Counted from the first letter of the stretch, positions 1 to 7,885 are shown. The stretch: DNA of 64,000 bases from AC-32 sp963715575 (GCA_963715575.1 OY970250.1:2604001-2668000); one strand, 5' to 3'. Numbers and translations: made by a program. Notes: generated by a model from the letters alone, not told the origin.

Positions 1-17
1 ATGCGGGGCTTTTCTGT

Positions 18-1019
18 TCAGACGAAGACATCGGCGGCGCAGCCGAAGACGAGGCCGGCATGGACGTCTTCGACACCCGCCAGCGACGGGTGCCCCTGGT
101 TCACCTCGACGTCCGGCCAGCTCTCTAGGCCGAGCGCCGCGGCGCCTTCGTCCGAGCCGAAGCAGAGGAGGGACGACACCGAGACGACGTTGCGCTTGCC
201 GGCGCGACGGCGGGCGATTCCTTCCAGCTCGCGCAGCTCCTCGAGCGGGTCGATCCGGACGTTCGAGTCCGAGCCGATGCACATGCCGATGCCGCGTTCG
301 CAGAGCTCCTGTACGGGCGCGAAGCCGTCGCCGAGGTTGGCCTCGGTCGTGGGACAGATGCAGATGCGGGCGCCGGCCTCGGCGACCAGGTCCAGCTCCC
401 GCGGGCCGGCGTGGGTCGCGTGCACGACGGTCGTGTGCGGGCCGAGGCAGCCGGTCTCCGCCAGCAGCTCGAGCGGGCGCAGGCCGTGCTCGGCGAGGCA
501 CTCCTCGATCTCGCGCGGCTGCTCGTCGGCGTGCACGTGTAGCGGCAACGACTCGGCGGCCGCGTAGCGCCCGAGCTCCTCGAGCCAGTCACGCGGGCAG
601 GCACGCACGGAGTGGGGGGCGAGCCCGACGCGCACCCCGGCGGCGCGCAGCTCCTCGAGTTGGGAGAGATAGTCGGCGGCCGACTCCTGCCGGAAGCGCT
701 CGATTCCGCCGCGGCCGTAGGCGGCCAGCAGCAGCACGAGCTCGATCCCCGCCTCGGCGGCGGCCTCGACGGCAGCGTGCGCCTCGGCGAGCCCGAGGTA
801 ATGGAACTCCCCGACCGCCGTGTACCCGGTCGAGAGCATCTCGCGGTAGACCTGGGCGTAGCCGGTGCGCACCTGTTCGACGGTCAGCGACACCGCGAGC
901 TCGAGCATCGCTTCGCGCCAGCCCCAGAAGTCGTCGCCCTCCGTTCGGCCTCGCAACGCGCGCTGGAACGCGTGCGAATGCGCGTTCACGAAGCCGGGCA
1001 GCGAGAGGGTCTCCGGCAC
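18..1019 (-). CDS. hutF: HutF-like formimidoylglutamate deiminase (amidohydrolase)
   Basis: This is a metal-dependent amidohydrolase, most like N-formimidoyl-L-glutamate deiminase, which releases ammonia from formiminoglutamate in a histidine-degradation branch. The 333-residue frame starts at a GTG (1017-1019) directly after the TAG of the fragment upstream. The metal motif NAHSHAFQRA lies at the extreme N terminus, and HVHADEQ, VHATH and GSDSNVRIDP follow in HutF order and supply the remaining ligands. It is shorter than typical HutF (about 450 aa): most of the N-terminal composite beta domain and a C-terminal tail are absent. No other hut gene is visible. A different cytosine/guanine-type deaminase is the main alternative; the family call is firm and the substrate is inferred. 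Confidence 0.75.
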   Translation of the reverse strand: MPETLSLPGFVNAHSHAFQRALRGRTEGDDFWGWREAMLELAVSLTVEQVRTGYAQVYREMLSTGYTAVGEFHYLGLAEAHAAVEAAAEAGIELVLLLAAYGRGGIERFRQESAADYLSQLEELRAAGVRVGLAPHSVRACPRDWLEELGRYAAAESLPLHVHADEQPREIEECLAEHGLRPLELLAETGCLGPHTTVVHATHAGPRELDLVAEAGARICICPTTEANLGDGFAPVQELCERGIGMCIGSDSNVRIDPLEELRELEGIARRRAGKRNVVSVSSLLCFGSDEGAAALGLESWPDVEVNQGHPSLAGVEDVHAGLVFGCAADVFV

Positions 1020-1262
1020 CTAACCCCAGGGAATCCGAAGGTATCGGCGTATGTTGGCCGGCAGCGGCCGGTCGTGGAAGAGGCGCATCCGGCCGGCGGG
1101 AGCGCGGTGCGACGGCAAGAGATCGCGCTGCAGATCGGAGGTGACCGCGTCGTATGAGTGCCACCCGTCGACGAGCAGGAATCTGAGCGGGAAGCCGTCC
1201 CGGCGGGCGAAGAGCTCGTCCGAGCGGGCGGGAACCACGGCGGAACGGAACGAGGCGGCCAC
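1020..1262 (-). pseudogene. Remnant of a SAM-dependent methyltransferase
   Basis: This 80-codon frame reads LLVDGWHSYDAV, then an LLP segment, then RLFHD. That resembles the central and later strands of class I methyltransferases of the Methyltransf_24 type (DGDHSYEGV ... GG ... HD). The N-terminal SAM-binding half is missing, so it looks like a truncated relic. It has a possible GTG start with an AAGGA about 8 nt upstream, and its TAG abuts the hutF start, so it may still be translated as the first cistron. A genuine small protein cannot be excluded. Confidence 0.35.
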
Positions 1263-1267
1263 CCCCG

Positions 1268-1273
1268 TATCCT
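1268..1273 (+). promoter_or_regulatory. -10 box TATCCT for the CDP-alcohol phosphotransferase gene
   Basis: TATCCT ends exactly 6 nt before the GTG at 1280 and there is no Shine-Dalgarno sequence. Transcription would start at or next to the start codon, giving a leaderless mRNA. No clear -35 is visible. Confidence 0.5.
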
Positions 1274-1279
1274 TCCAGC

Positions 1280-1828
1280 GTGGCCACTCGCGCGGTTCCC
1301 GCCCCGGTAGCGCAGATCCCGAACGCGCTCACGATCGTCCGGCTCGCGCTGATTCCGGTCTTCGTCGTGCTCCTGCTCAACGCCGACGGCGGGCACAGCT
1401 GGCCCGCGGCGATCGTCTTCGGCGTCGCCGGCGTGACCGACCAGATCGACGGCTGGCTGGCGCGGCGCTGGCGGGTCGAGTCGAGCTTCGGCAAGATCGC
1501 CGACCCGCTGGCCGACCGGCTGATGATCGACGCGGCCGTGATCCTGCTCTGGCACGCCGACCGGCTGCCGTGGATCGCCCTGGCAATCCCCGCACGTGAC
1601 GTGGCGCTCGTCGCCGGGTACAAGCTCGTCGTGGGGCGCGGCTACGGCTTCCAGGTCAACCTCGCCGGCAAGGCGGCGACCTGGCTGCTGTACGCGTCGC
1701 TCGCCTTCATCATGGTCACCCGCGAAGGCACCGACTGGCCGCTCTGGATCTTCTGGGCGGGCGTGATCCTGGCGGCGGTCTCGCTGGCCGGCTACCTGCT
1801 CAAGGCGAAGCGCGAGGTGGCGACGTGA
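1280..1828 (+). CDS. CDP-alcohol phosphatidyltransferase (PgsA-like)
   Basis: This integral membrane enzyme of the CDP-alcohol phosphatidyltransferase family transfers a phosphatidyl group from CDP-diacylglycerol to an alcohol acceptor. The signature D-x2-D-G-x2-A-R-x8-G-x3-D-x3-D is intact, running from DQIDGWLAR to GKIADPLAD. Several hydrophobic segments follow, giving 182 residues, normal for PgsA. The acceptor (glycerol-3-phosphate, inositol phosphate or other) cannot be read from sequence. The start GTG is preceded by a -10 box only. Its stop overlaps the GTG of the downstream ManC-PMM gene (GTGA), so the two are translationally coupled. Confidence 0.85.
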   Translation: MATRAVPAPVAQIPNALTIVRLALIPVFVVLLLNADGGHSWPAAIVFGVAGVTDQIDGWLARRWRVESSFGKIADPLADRLMIDAAVILLWHADRLPWIALAIPARDVALVAGYKLVVGRGYGFQVNLAGKAATWLLYASLAFIMVTREGTDWPLWIFWAGVILAAVSLAGYLLKAKREVAT

Positions 1829-4347
1829 AGGCCGTCGTGATGGCCGGCGGCGAGGGCACCCGTCTGCGCCCGCTGACCTCGAACCAGCCGAAGCCGATGG
1901 TCCCGATCGTCGGCAAGCCGTGCATGGAGCACATCCTCGAGCTCCTGAGCAAGCACGGGCTCGAGGACGTGATCGTGACGGTCGCCTTCATGCCGCAGGC
2001 GATCCGCGGCTACTTCGGCGACGGCGAGAACCTGGGGCTCAACATCGAGTACTCGGTCGAGGAATCGCCGCTCGGCACGGCCGGCTCGGTGCGGCTGGCG
2101 AGCGACCGGCTCGACGAGACCTTCCTCGTCATCTCCGGCGACGCGCTCTGCGACGTCGACCTGACCGAGCTGATCGACACGCACAAGGAGAAGGGCGCCG
2201 CGGTCACGATCGGCCTCAAGTCGGTCGAGAACCCGCTCGAGTTCGGCATCGTCGTCACAGACGAGGAGGGGCGGATCGAGCGCTTCCTGGAGAAGCCCTC
2301 GTGGAGCCAGGTCTTCTCGGACACGATCAACACCGGGATCTACGTGCTCGAGCCCGAGGCGCTGCGCCACGTGCCCGCGGACGGCCCGTACGACTTCTCC
2401 AAGGAGCTCTTCCCGCTGCTGCTGGAGATGGGCCGGCCGCTCTACGGGCACGTGCTCGACGGCTACTGGCAAGACATCGGCAACCTCGACCAGTTCCGGC
2501 AGGCGAACTTCGACGGGCTGGACGAGCGGGTGCAGCTGAACATCGAAGGCATCCGCCTGCGCGGGAACATCTGGCTGGGCGAAGGGGTGGAGGTGGACGA
2601 CCTCGACGCGATCGAAGGGCCGGCCTACCTCGGCAACTACTGCCGCGTGGCGCCGGACGCGTCGGTCGGGTCCTACTCGGTGCTCGGCTCCAGCGTGACG
2701 CTGCTCGAGCGGGCCCGGACCGAGCGCTCGGTGATCGACGCGGCCACGCACATCGGCCGTAGCGCCCGCGTCGAGGGCGCGGTCGTCGGGCGGGCGTGCG
2801 ACATCCGCGCGCACGCGCACGTCAACGAGGGCGCGGCGATCGGGGACGAGGTCACTCTGGGCGCGCAGAGCGTGGTGCTGCCGCAGGTGCGGATCTACCC
2901 GTACAAGGAGGTCGAGACCGGCGCGCAGATCCACGAGAGCCTGATCTGGGAGTCGCACGTCTCCTCGAACCTGTTCGGCAAGGAGGGCGTCTCCGGCCTC
3001 GTGAACGTCGACCTGACGCCCGAGACGGCGGTGCGTCTGGCCGCTGCGCTCGGGACCGCGCTCAAGCGCGGGGCGCGCGTGGTCGCGAGCCGCGAGTCGC
3101 CGGCCGCCTGCCGGATGATCAAGCGGGCGATGATCTCCGGTCTCAACTCGACCGGCGTGAACGTCGCCGACCTGCGCGTGCTCCCGGCCTCGGTCAGCCG
3201 CCACCTGCTGAAGAGCGAGGGGTACGACGCCGGCTTCCACATCGGCGTCAGCCACGCCGACCCGGAGGTGATCGAGATCCGCTTCTACGAGCAGCCCGGG
3301 ATCCAGCTCACCGCCGCGCTGCAGAAGGAGATCGAGAAGCACTACACGCGCTTCGAGTTCCGGCGGGCGGCCTTCAACGAGGTCGGCTCGGTCACCTACC
3401 CGGCCCGCGTGCGCGAAAGCTACGCCCAGGATCTCCTCTCGAGCCTCGACGTGGAGGCGATCCGTGCCCGCGGCTTCCGGCTCGTCGTCGACTACGGCTA
3501 CTCGGCCACCTCATACGTGCTGCCGCTGCTGATCGGGCCGCTCGGCGTCGAGGCGGTCTCCGCGCACGGTTTCTCCGCGGACGGCAGCGAGCCGCCCACG
3601 GGGCTGCGCGAGGCGGTCGGCCAGGCGAAGCGGCTCGTCTCGGCGATCGGGGCCGACCTCGGCGTGGTCTTCGACCGCGCCGGCGAGCGGCTCTTCCTGA
3701 TCGACGAGCAGGCGCGCGAGATCCCGGTCGAGCAAGCCCTGCTGCTCTACCTGCGGCTGATGGGCTCAGACGGCCGCCAGGGCAAGCTCGCCTTCCCGAT
3801 CACGGTCACGAGCCACGTCGACGAGCTGGTCGAGGGCAGCGAGCTCGAGGTGATCCGGACGCCGGCCTCGCTGGCCGAGCTGACGAAGGCTGCGGCCGGC
3901 GACGGCGTCATCTTCGCGGGCGCCGTCGGGGGCGGCTACGTCTTCCCGGAGTTCCTGCCGGCCTACGACGCGGTGGCGAGCCTCTGCAAGCTGCTCGAGC
4001 TGCTCGCACCGGTCGAACGGCCGCTGTCGGAGCTGGTCGCCGAGCTGCCGGCGAGCACGCTCGTCCACCGGCAGGTGCCGTGCCCCTGGTCGCTGAAGGG
4101 AACGGTGATGCGCGTGCTGACCGAGCGGCTGCGCGACCGCGAGGTCGACCTGCTCGACGGGATCAAGGTCTTCGACGCGCGCGGCTGGGCGCAGCTGCTG
4201 CCCGACCCGGACGAGCCGCTCGTCCACATCTACGCCGAAGGCGCGACCGAGGAGGCCTCGGCCGAGCTGGAGACCGAGCTGCGCGCGCTCGTCGAGGAGA
4301 TCATGGAGTCCGAGGGCGCCGCCGCCCCTGCCCGAGCCTCAAGCTAA
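1825..4347 (+). CDS. Mannose-1-phosphate guanylyltransferase fused to a degenerate phosphomannomutase-like domain
   Basis: This 840-residue fusion has three parts. Residues 1 to about 235 form a sugar nucleotidyltransferase domain opening with MAGGEGTRLRPLT and carrying the pyrophosphorylase lysine in QPKPM. Residues about 255-355 form left-handed beta-helix hexapeptide repeats. The rest matches the alpha-D-phosphohexomutase fold. The nucleotidyltransferase motifs are complete and fit GDP-mannose (or another NDP-sugar) synthesis for glycolipid or envelope glycans. The mutase half looks inactive: the phosphoserine loop reads GVSHADP (474-480) instead of TASHNP, the metal loop DGDGDR is DRAGER (617-622), and the GExSGH sugar-binding loop is AVGGGY (700-705). 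Similar long fusions occur in cyanobacteria and actinobacteria. It is coupled to the lipid phosphotransferase gene upstream. Confidence 0.85.
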   Translation: MKAVVMAGGEGTRLRPLTSNQPKPMVPIVGKPCMEHILELLSKHGLEDVIVTVAFMPQAIRGYFGDGENLGLNIEYSVEESPLGTAGSVRLASDRLDETFLVISGDALCDVDLTELIDTHKEKGAAVTIGLKSVENPLEFGIVVTDEEGRIERFLEKPSWSQVFSDTINTGIYVLEPEALRHVPADGPYDFSKELFPLLLEMGRPLYGHVLDGYWQDIGNLDQFRQANFDGLDERVQLNIEGIRLRGNIWLGEGVEVDDLDAIEGPAYLGNYCRVAPDASVGSYSVLGSSVTLLERARTERSVIDAATHIGRSARVEGAVVGRACDIRAHAHVNEGAAIGDEVTLGAQSVVLPQVRIYPYKEVETGAQIHESLIWESHVSSNLFGKEGVSGLVNVDLTPETAVRLAAALGTALKRGARVVASRESPAACRMIKRAMISGLNSTGVNVADLRVLPASVSRHLLKSEGYDAGFHIGVSHADPEVIEIRFYEQPGIQLTAALQKEIEKHYTRFEFRRAAFNEVGSVTYPARVRESYAQDLLSSLDVEAIRARGFRLVVDYGYSATSYVLPLLIGPLGVEAVSAHGFSADGSEPPTGLREAVGQAKRLVSAIGADLGVVFDRAGERLFLIDEQAREIPVEQALLLYLRLMGSDGRQGKLAFPITVTSHVDELVEGSELEVIRTPASLAELTKAAAGDGVIFAGAVGGGYVFPEFLPAYDAVASLCKLLELLAPVERPLSELVAELPASTLVHRQVPCPWSLKGTVMRVLTERLRDREVDLLDGIKVFDARGWAQLLPDPDEPLVHIYAEGATEEASAELETELRALVEEIMESEGAAAPARASS

Positions 4348-4411
4348 GGTTGACCCTTCGGGCGCCTTCTGCTTGACTAGGAGCGCTCCCGCCAGCGGAC
4401 GAAAGGCTCAC

Positions 4412-4660
4412 GTGGAACCGTTTCCCGATCTTGGCTCGCTCTCAGATGCCGACCTCAAGCAGCTGATCGACGAGCTGACGAAGGAAGAGCTCGAAGTTTC
4501 GTACCGACGGCGCATCCTGCACGGGAGGATCGACCTGCTCCGCGCCGAGCTCCAGGCGCGGCTCCAGAAGACCGGGGGGAAGAGCGTGCTCGAAGACGTC
4601 GACGTCGACAAGCTCGCGGCCATCCTCGCCGGCAAGGCAGCCCCGCCGGACGACGGCTAG
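4412..4660 (+). CDS. RsiG-like c-di-GMP-binding anti-sigma-type small protein
   Basis: This 82-residue helical protein closely resembles RsiG, the c-di-GMP-dependent anti-sigma factor of WhiG-type sigma factors in actinobacteria. The hallmark signature E-x3-S-x2-R-x3-Q-x3-D is present once, at E26, S30, R33, position 37 and D41, with His in place of Gln, inside a stretch reading SYRRRILHGRID. Streptomyces RsiG has two such motifs; early-branching actinobacterial forms have one and act as homodimers. I chose the GTG at 4412 because GAAAGG lies 5 nt upstream; a TTG at 4373 would add 13 residues without a ribosome site. The FHA gene starts 5 nt downstream, so they are likely cotranscribed. The target sigma factor is not in the window unless it is one of the two nearby sigma-70 proteins. 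Confidence 0.75.
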   Translation: MEPFPDLGSLSDADLKQLIDELTKEELEVSYRRRILHGRIDLLRAELQARLQKTGGKSVLEDVDVDKLAAILAGKAAPPDDG

Positions 4661-4665
4661 CGCTG

Positions 4666-5133
4666 ATGTCACACATCTACTGTCCCGAGTGCGGGTTCCA
4701 GAACCCGGAGGCCGCCAACTTCTGCTCCCGTTGCGGCGCGGCCCTCGTCAAGGGCGAGCCTGGCTCTGAGACGACGATGAGCTACACGCCCGAGGAGGGT
4801 GAGGAGGAGGGCGCGCTGACGCTCGAGGAGCTGGGGGCCGAGGGCCCCGCGCTCGTCATCCGCTCCGGCGGCGGCCGCTCGGGCGAGCACTTCGTCCCGC
4901 AGGGCGAGCGCACAACGATCGGACGCTCGCCGGACTGCGACGTCTTCCTCGACGACGTCACCGTCTCGCGCAAGCACGCCGTGCTCGTGCAGAAGGACGA
5001 CGCCTTCTTCATCGAGGACCAGGGCAGCCTGAACGGCACCTTCCTCAACCGCAAGCGCATCGAGTCGGGCCAGCTGGAGAACGGCGACGAGCTCCAGATC
5101 GGCAAGTACAAGCTGAGCTTCCTGGAGAAATGA
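4666..5133 (+). CDS. Zinc-ribbon FHA protein, GarA/OdhI-like
   Basis: This 155-residue cytoplasmic protein begins with a CxxC-CxxC zinc ribbon (YCPECGF ... FCSRCGA). An acidic linker containing ETTMSYTPEE follows, then a complete FHA domain (IGRSPDCDVFL, VSRKHAVL, LNGTFLN). FHA domains bind phosphothreonine. In mycobacterial GarA and corynebacterial OdhI an ETT motif ahead of the FHA domain is phosphorylated by Ser/Thr kinases and then bound by the FHA domain itself, which switches control of 2-oxoglutarate and glutamate enzymes. The same arrangement is visible here, with an added zinc ribbon. The neighbour is an FtsR-like MerR gene, as in Mycobacterium (Rv1827-Rv1828), overlapping by 4 bp. 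Confidence 0.85.
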   Translation: MSHIYCPECGFQNPEAANFCSRCGAALVKGEPGSETTMSYTPEEGEEEGALTLEELGAEGPALVIRSGGGRSGEHFVPQGERTTIGRSPDCDVFLDDVTVSRKHAVLVQKDDAFFIEDQGSLNGTFLNRKRIESGQLENGDELQIGKYKLSFLEK

Positions 5134-5828
5134 GCACCGCCGAGGCGACAGCCGAGCGCGCGCGACTGCTGACGATCGGGACGGTCTGCCGCCGCCTGCA
5201 GGCCGAGTTCCCCGACATCTCGATCTCGAAGATCCGCTACCTGGAGGACCAGGGCCTGCTCGCGCCGCGTCGCACGCAGAGCGGCTACCGGCTCTTCAGC
5301 GAGGACGACGTGGAGCGGCTCGAGACGATCCTGCGCCTGCAGCGTGACGAGTTCCTGCCGCTGCGCGTGATCCGTCAGGAGCTCGCCTCGCCGTCGGGAG
5401 CGGGCAAAGAGCGGCGGCGGCGCCGAGCGGTCGGCCTCGCAGACCCCGACGACGAGCTCGATCTCGGCGAGCTCTGCGAGCGGGCGGCGATCACACCCGA
5501 GCTGGCGCGGGAGCTGGAGGAGTTCGGCCTGCTGCAGCCGCGCCGCGAGGGCGGCGACAAGCTGTATCCGGCCGGTGACGTCGAGATTGCGGTCGCGTGC
5601 TCGAAGCTAGCGCGCTTCGGAATCTCGGCGCGCCACCTGCGCACCTTCCGCACCGGGGCCGATCGCGAGGCCGGCCTGCTCGAGCAGCTGGTGGCACCGT
5701 CGTTGCGCTCACGGAACGCCGAGCGCCGAGATGCTGCGGTCCAGCAGCTGCAGACCCTCGCGGAGGTCGCGCAGGAGCTCTCGCAGCTGCTCTTCTGGCG
5801 CGACCTGCGGCACGTCGCCGGCCACTGA
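5130..5828 (+). CDS. MerR-family transcriptional regulator, FtsR-like
   Basis: This is a winged-helix MerR regulator of 232 residues. The N-terminal domain reads LLTIGTVCRRLQ, then ISKIRYLEDQGLLAPRRTQSGYR and a second wing helix ending in RVIRQEL. A mid region (ITPELARELEEFGLL) resembles a second DNA-binding-like helix seen in the Rv1828/FtsR group, which activates ftsZ in corynebacteria. No cysteine metal-sensor loop is present, so a metal-sensing role is unlikely. It overlaps the GarA-like gene by ATGA and its stop overlaps the apt start (TGATG), so all three are coupled. The ftsZ link is inferred from family and synteny. Confidence 0.8.
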   Translation: MSTAEATAERARLLTIGTVCRRLQAEFPDISISKIRYLEDQGLLAPRRTQSGYRLFSEDDVERLETILRLQRDEFLPLRVIRQELASPSGAGKERRRRRAVGLADPDDELDLGELCERAAITPELARELEEFGLLQPRREGGDKLYPAGDVEIAVACSKLARFGISARHLRTFRTGADREAGLLEQLVAPSLRSRNAERRDAAVQQLQTLAEVAQELSQLLFWRDLRHVAGH

Positions 5829-6349
5829 TGGCAGTCGACGACCTGAAGGCCAAGATCCGCGACGTCCCGGACTTCCCGGAGCCCGGGATCGTCTTCAAGG
5901 ACATGATGCCGCTGCTCGCCGATCCCGCCTCTCTGCAGGAGACGGTCGAGCTGCTGGCGGAGTGGGTCGAGCCCCGCAAGCCCGACGTGATCCTCGGCGC
6001 GGAGGCGCGCGGGTTCATCCTCGGAGCCGCGCTCGCGTACAAGCTCGACTGCGGCTTCGTCGCCGCGCGACGGCCCGGCAAGCTGCCGTGGAAGACCGTG
6101 AGCGCCACCTACGCGCTCGAATACGGCGAGAACTCGCTCGAGCTGCACGCCGATGCGATCGCCCAGGGCCAGCGCGTGCTTGTGCACGACGACGTGCTCG
6201 CCACCGGCGGCACCGCGAAGGCGATCTGCGATCTCGCCTCGCAGCTCGGCGGCGAGATCGTCGGGGTCTCGTTCGTGATCGAGCTGGACTTCCTGGAGGG
6301 GCGCAAGCAGCTCGAGGGCTACGACGTCCAGTCGCTGATTCACTACTAG
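5828..6349 (+). CDS. apt: Adenine phosphoribosyltransferase
   Basis: It converts adenine and PRPP to AMP in purine salvage, in the cytoplasm. The 173-residue protein starts at the ATG overlapping the MerR stop. It has the N-terminal IRDVPDFPEPGIVFKDMMPLL segment typical of bacterial Apt, the GAEARGF loop and the PRPP-binding motif VLVHDDVLATGGTA. Length and motif order are standard. A longer in-frame reading upstream lies inside the MerR gene and is not used. In this window it could act with the nucleoside importer and nucleoside hydrolase further along the map, although it is not linked to them. Confidence 0.93.
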   Translation: MAVDDLKAKIRDVPDFPEPGIVFKDMMPLLADPASLQETVELLAEWVEPRKPDVILGAEARGFILGAALAYKLDCGFVAARRPGKLPWKTVSATYALEYGENSLELHADAIAQGQRVLVHDDVLATGGTAKAICDLASQLGGEIVGVSFVIELDFLEGRKQLEGYDVQSLIHY

Positions 6350-6365
6350 CGTCCGAGGTGTCGAT

Positions 6366-6371
6366 TACAAC
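6366..6371 (+). promoter_or_regulatory. -10 box TACAAC for the unknown gene at 6378
   Basis: TACAAC is followed by exactly 6 nt and then the ATG at 6378, which predicts a leaderless mRNA. It favours the ATG over an overlapping GTG at 6375. Confidence 0.45.
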
Positions 6372-6377
6372 GGGGTG

Positions 6378-6986
6378 ATGTACGACGCGCTCACGACCCG
6401 GTACACGTTCTCGTGCCCGGAGCAGGGGGAAGCGCGCGTGGCGCTGTCAGCGTTCCGCCGGCTCGAGCAGCTTCCCGGGCCGGCGCAGCCCGCGGTCTTC
6501 GAGGTCGAGTTCGGCTGCGCCTGCGGCAGTGAGCATCCCGGCCTCGTCGGTCACGACGAACTCGACTGGGCGCCGCTGGGAATCGGCGGCGAGGCGACCT
6601 TCGTCAACCTGATGACCGCGAGCGTCGACCCGGTCGAGGCCGAGCTCGCCGATCTGGCTGCCAGGCGCATCCAGGCCGGCGAGTGGCCCTGGAGCTTCTT
6701 CTGCTACGCCGAGGAGCGCCCGCGGCCGGTGTTCCCGTCGGCGTTCCTCGTGCTCGCTCCGGCGGGGCGCGGGGAGGAGGTCGGGCTGGCCGTCCGCTGC
6801 CCCGTTTGCGGCTGCGTCTCGGTCAACCTCGTCAGCACGCAGCACCTCGACGTGCCGTTCCACAACGACCGCGAGATCGGCGTGGTCGCGCACGTCTTCG
6901 CCGCAGACGCCGAGCGCGTGGTGGAGGAGTTCGCCGCCGAACTCCACTCGGCCAGCTTCGACAGCCGCCGCCTGACGCTCCAGTAG
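6378..6986 (+). CDS. Conserved-looking protein of unknown function with Cys/His clusters
   Basis: I do not recognise this 202-residue protein. It is soluble, with no signal peptide. It contains two cysteine clusters that could bind zinc, FGCACGSEHPGLVGHDEL near residue 45 and CPVCGC near residue 140, followed by a His-containing stretch QHLDVPFHND. Codon use matches the neighbours and the frame is clean, so it is a real gene. The ATG at 6378 is preferred because a -10 box sits 6 nt upstream. It follows apt by 28 bp but appears to have its own promoter. Confidence 0.7.
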   Translation: MYDALTTRYTFSCPEQGEARVALSAFRRLEQLPGPAQPAVFEVEFGCACGSEHPGLVGHDELDWAPLGIGGEATFVNLMTASVDPVEAELADLAARRIQAGEWPWSFFCYAEERPRPVFPSAFLVLAPAGRGEEVGLAVRCPVCGCVSVNLVSTQHLDVPFHNDREIGVVAHVFAADAERVVEEFAAELHSASFDSRRLTLQ

Positions 6987-7036
6987 CGACGGTTCACTTC
7001 TCGCCGACCGGGTACGACCGGCGCGGAGGTGGTGCC

Positions 7037-7624
7037 ATGTACGGCTTGACACGTGGAACGATCACCCTGCTCGGCGCGGCCGCCGCGGGCCTGCTGGTCT
7101 GGCTTGCGACGCAGATCGACAACGGCTCGAACGGCGGCTACTGGGCGGTCTACGGGCTGATCGCGGCGGCGGGGCTCGGGATGGCGTTCTCGCAGATCCT
7201 CGGCGGCTGGACGAAGTGGGGCTGGCCGCGGCTGTCGCTGAACGTCTTCCTGATTGCGTTCCTGCCGGTGCTCGTCGCGGCCGGGTGGATCGTGATCGCG
7301 CACCAGCCCGACTCGAACTGGTTCCGCTCGCACGTCCTCAGCTGGTCCGATGACATCGGCATCCTCGGCCTCGTCCGCGACCTGACCGAGTACGTCGCGG
7401 TCCTGGCCTTTGGCGTCGGGCTCGTGTTCGGCTTCACGTTCGACACGTCCGGCCCGGCCGCCTACGGCCCGTTCGGCCGGCGGCGGCGCGCAGCCGCAAT
7501 TCCCGCGGGCGGCGCGGCCCCTCCGCCCGAGGAGGACCGGCCGACCGCGCGCGAAGAGCGCGAGGCCGAGGCCGACCGCGAAGCCGAGGTCGCGCGGGAT
7601 CGCGAGCCGGCCCGCACCGAGTAA
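7037..7624 (+). CDS. Multi-pass membrane protein of unknown function
   Basis: This 195-residue protein starts at an ATG with a strong GGAGGT 6 nt upstream. It has about four hydrophobic segments, near residues 8-25, 35-55, 68-88 and 115-135. A charged cytoplasmic-type tail follows, rich in Arg, Glu, Ala and Pro (about residues 148-195). No family motif is recognised. A TACGAC sequence just ahead of the ribosome site could be its -10. Confidence 0.7.
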   Translation: MYGLTRGTITLLGAAAAGLLVWLATQIDNGSNGGYWAVYGLIAAAGLGMAFSQILGGWTKWGWPRLSLNVFLIAFLPVLVAAGWIVIAHQPDSNWFRSHVLSWSDDIGILGLVRDLTEYVAVLAFGVGLVFGFTFDTSGPAAYGPFGRRRRAAAIPAGGAAPPPEEDRPTAREEREAEADREAEVARDREPARTE

Positions 7625-7647
7625 CGCTTCGCAACCCGTTTCATCCG

Positions 7648-7663
7648 TCCCTCCCGGGAGGGA
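7648..7663. terminator. 16-bp perfect palindrome after the membrane-protein gene
   Basis: TCCCTCCC/GGGAGGGA is a perfect palindrome 24 bp past the stop at 7624, flanked by CATCC and TG that can extend a hairpin. No T-run follows. It could be a GC-type terminator or a protein-binding site. Confidence 0.3.
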
Positions 7664-7699
7664 TGCGGCGGGCTGGACCGGGGCCGATAGCAAGGAGGC

Positions 7700-7885
7700 A
7701 TGAGCGCCGCCCTCGACAGCCGCCACCCGAAGCGCCTCGACCTGCTGCTCGCACATTGCGCCGAGTCAACACCGCAGCGCAAGCCGGTCTTCGAGCGGCT
7801 GCGCGAGAAGATCGGGGCCGAGCTCGCCCGTGTGCTCGTGTTCGCGCTCGCCGGCTCTCAGCGCCGGTCGGCGCGCCGCAGCTGA
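7700..7885 (+). CDS. Small protein of unknown function (61 aa)
   Basis: This short Arg-rich, Leu-rich frame begins with an ATG preceded by AAGGAGG. The spacing from GG to ATG is only 1 nt, too close for a usual Shine-Dalgarno sequence. A TAGCAA lies 6 nt before the ATG, matching the leaderless pattern seen elsewhere here. Its end overlaps the converging membrane gene by 28 bp. No family is recognised; it may be a chance frame. Confidence 0.4.
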   Translation: MSAALDSRHPKRLDLLLAHCAESTPQRKPVFERLREKIGAELARVLVFALAGSQRRSARRS

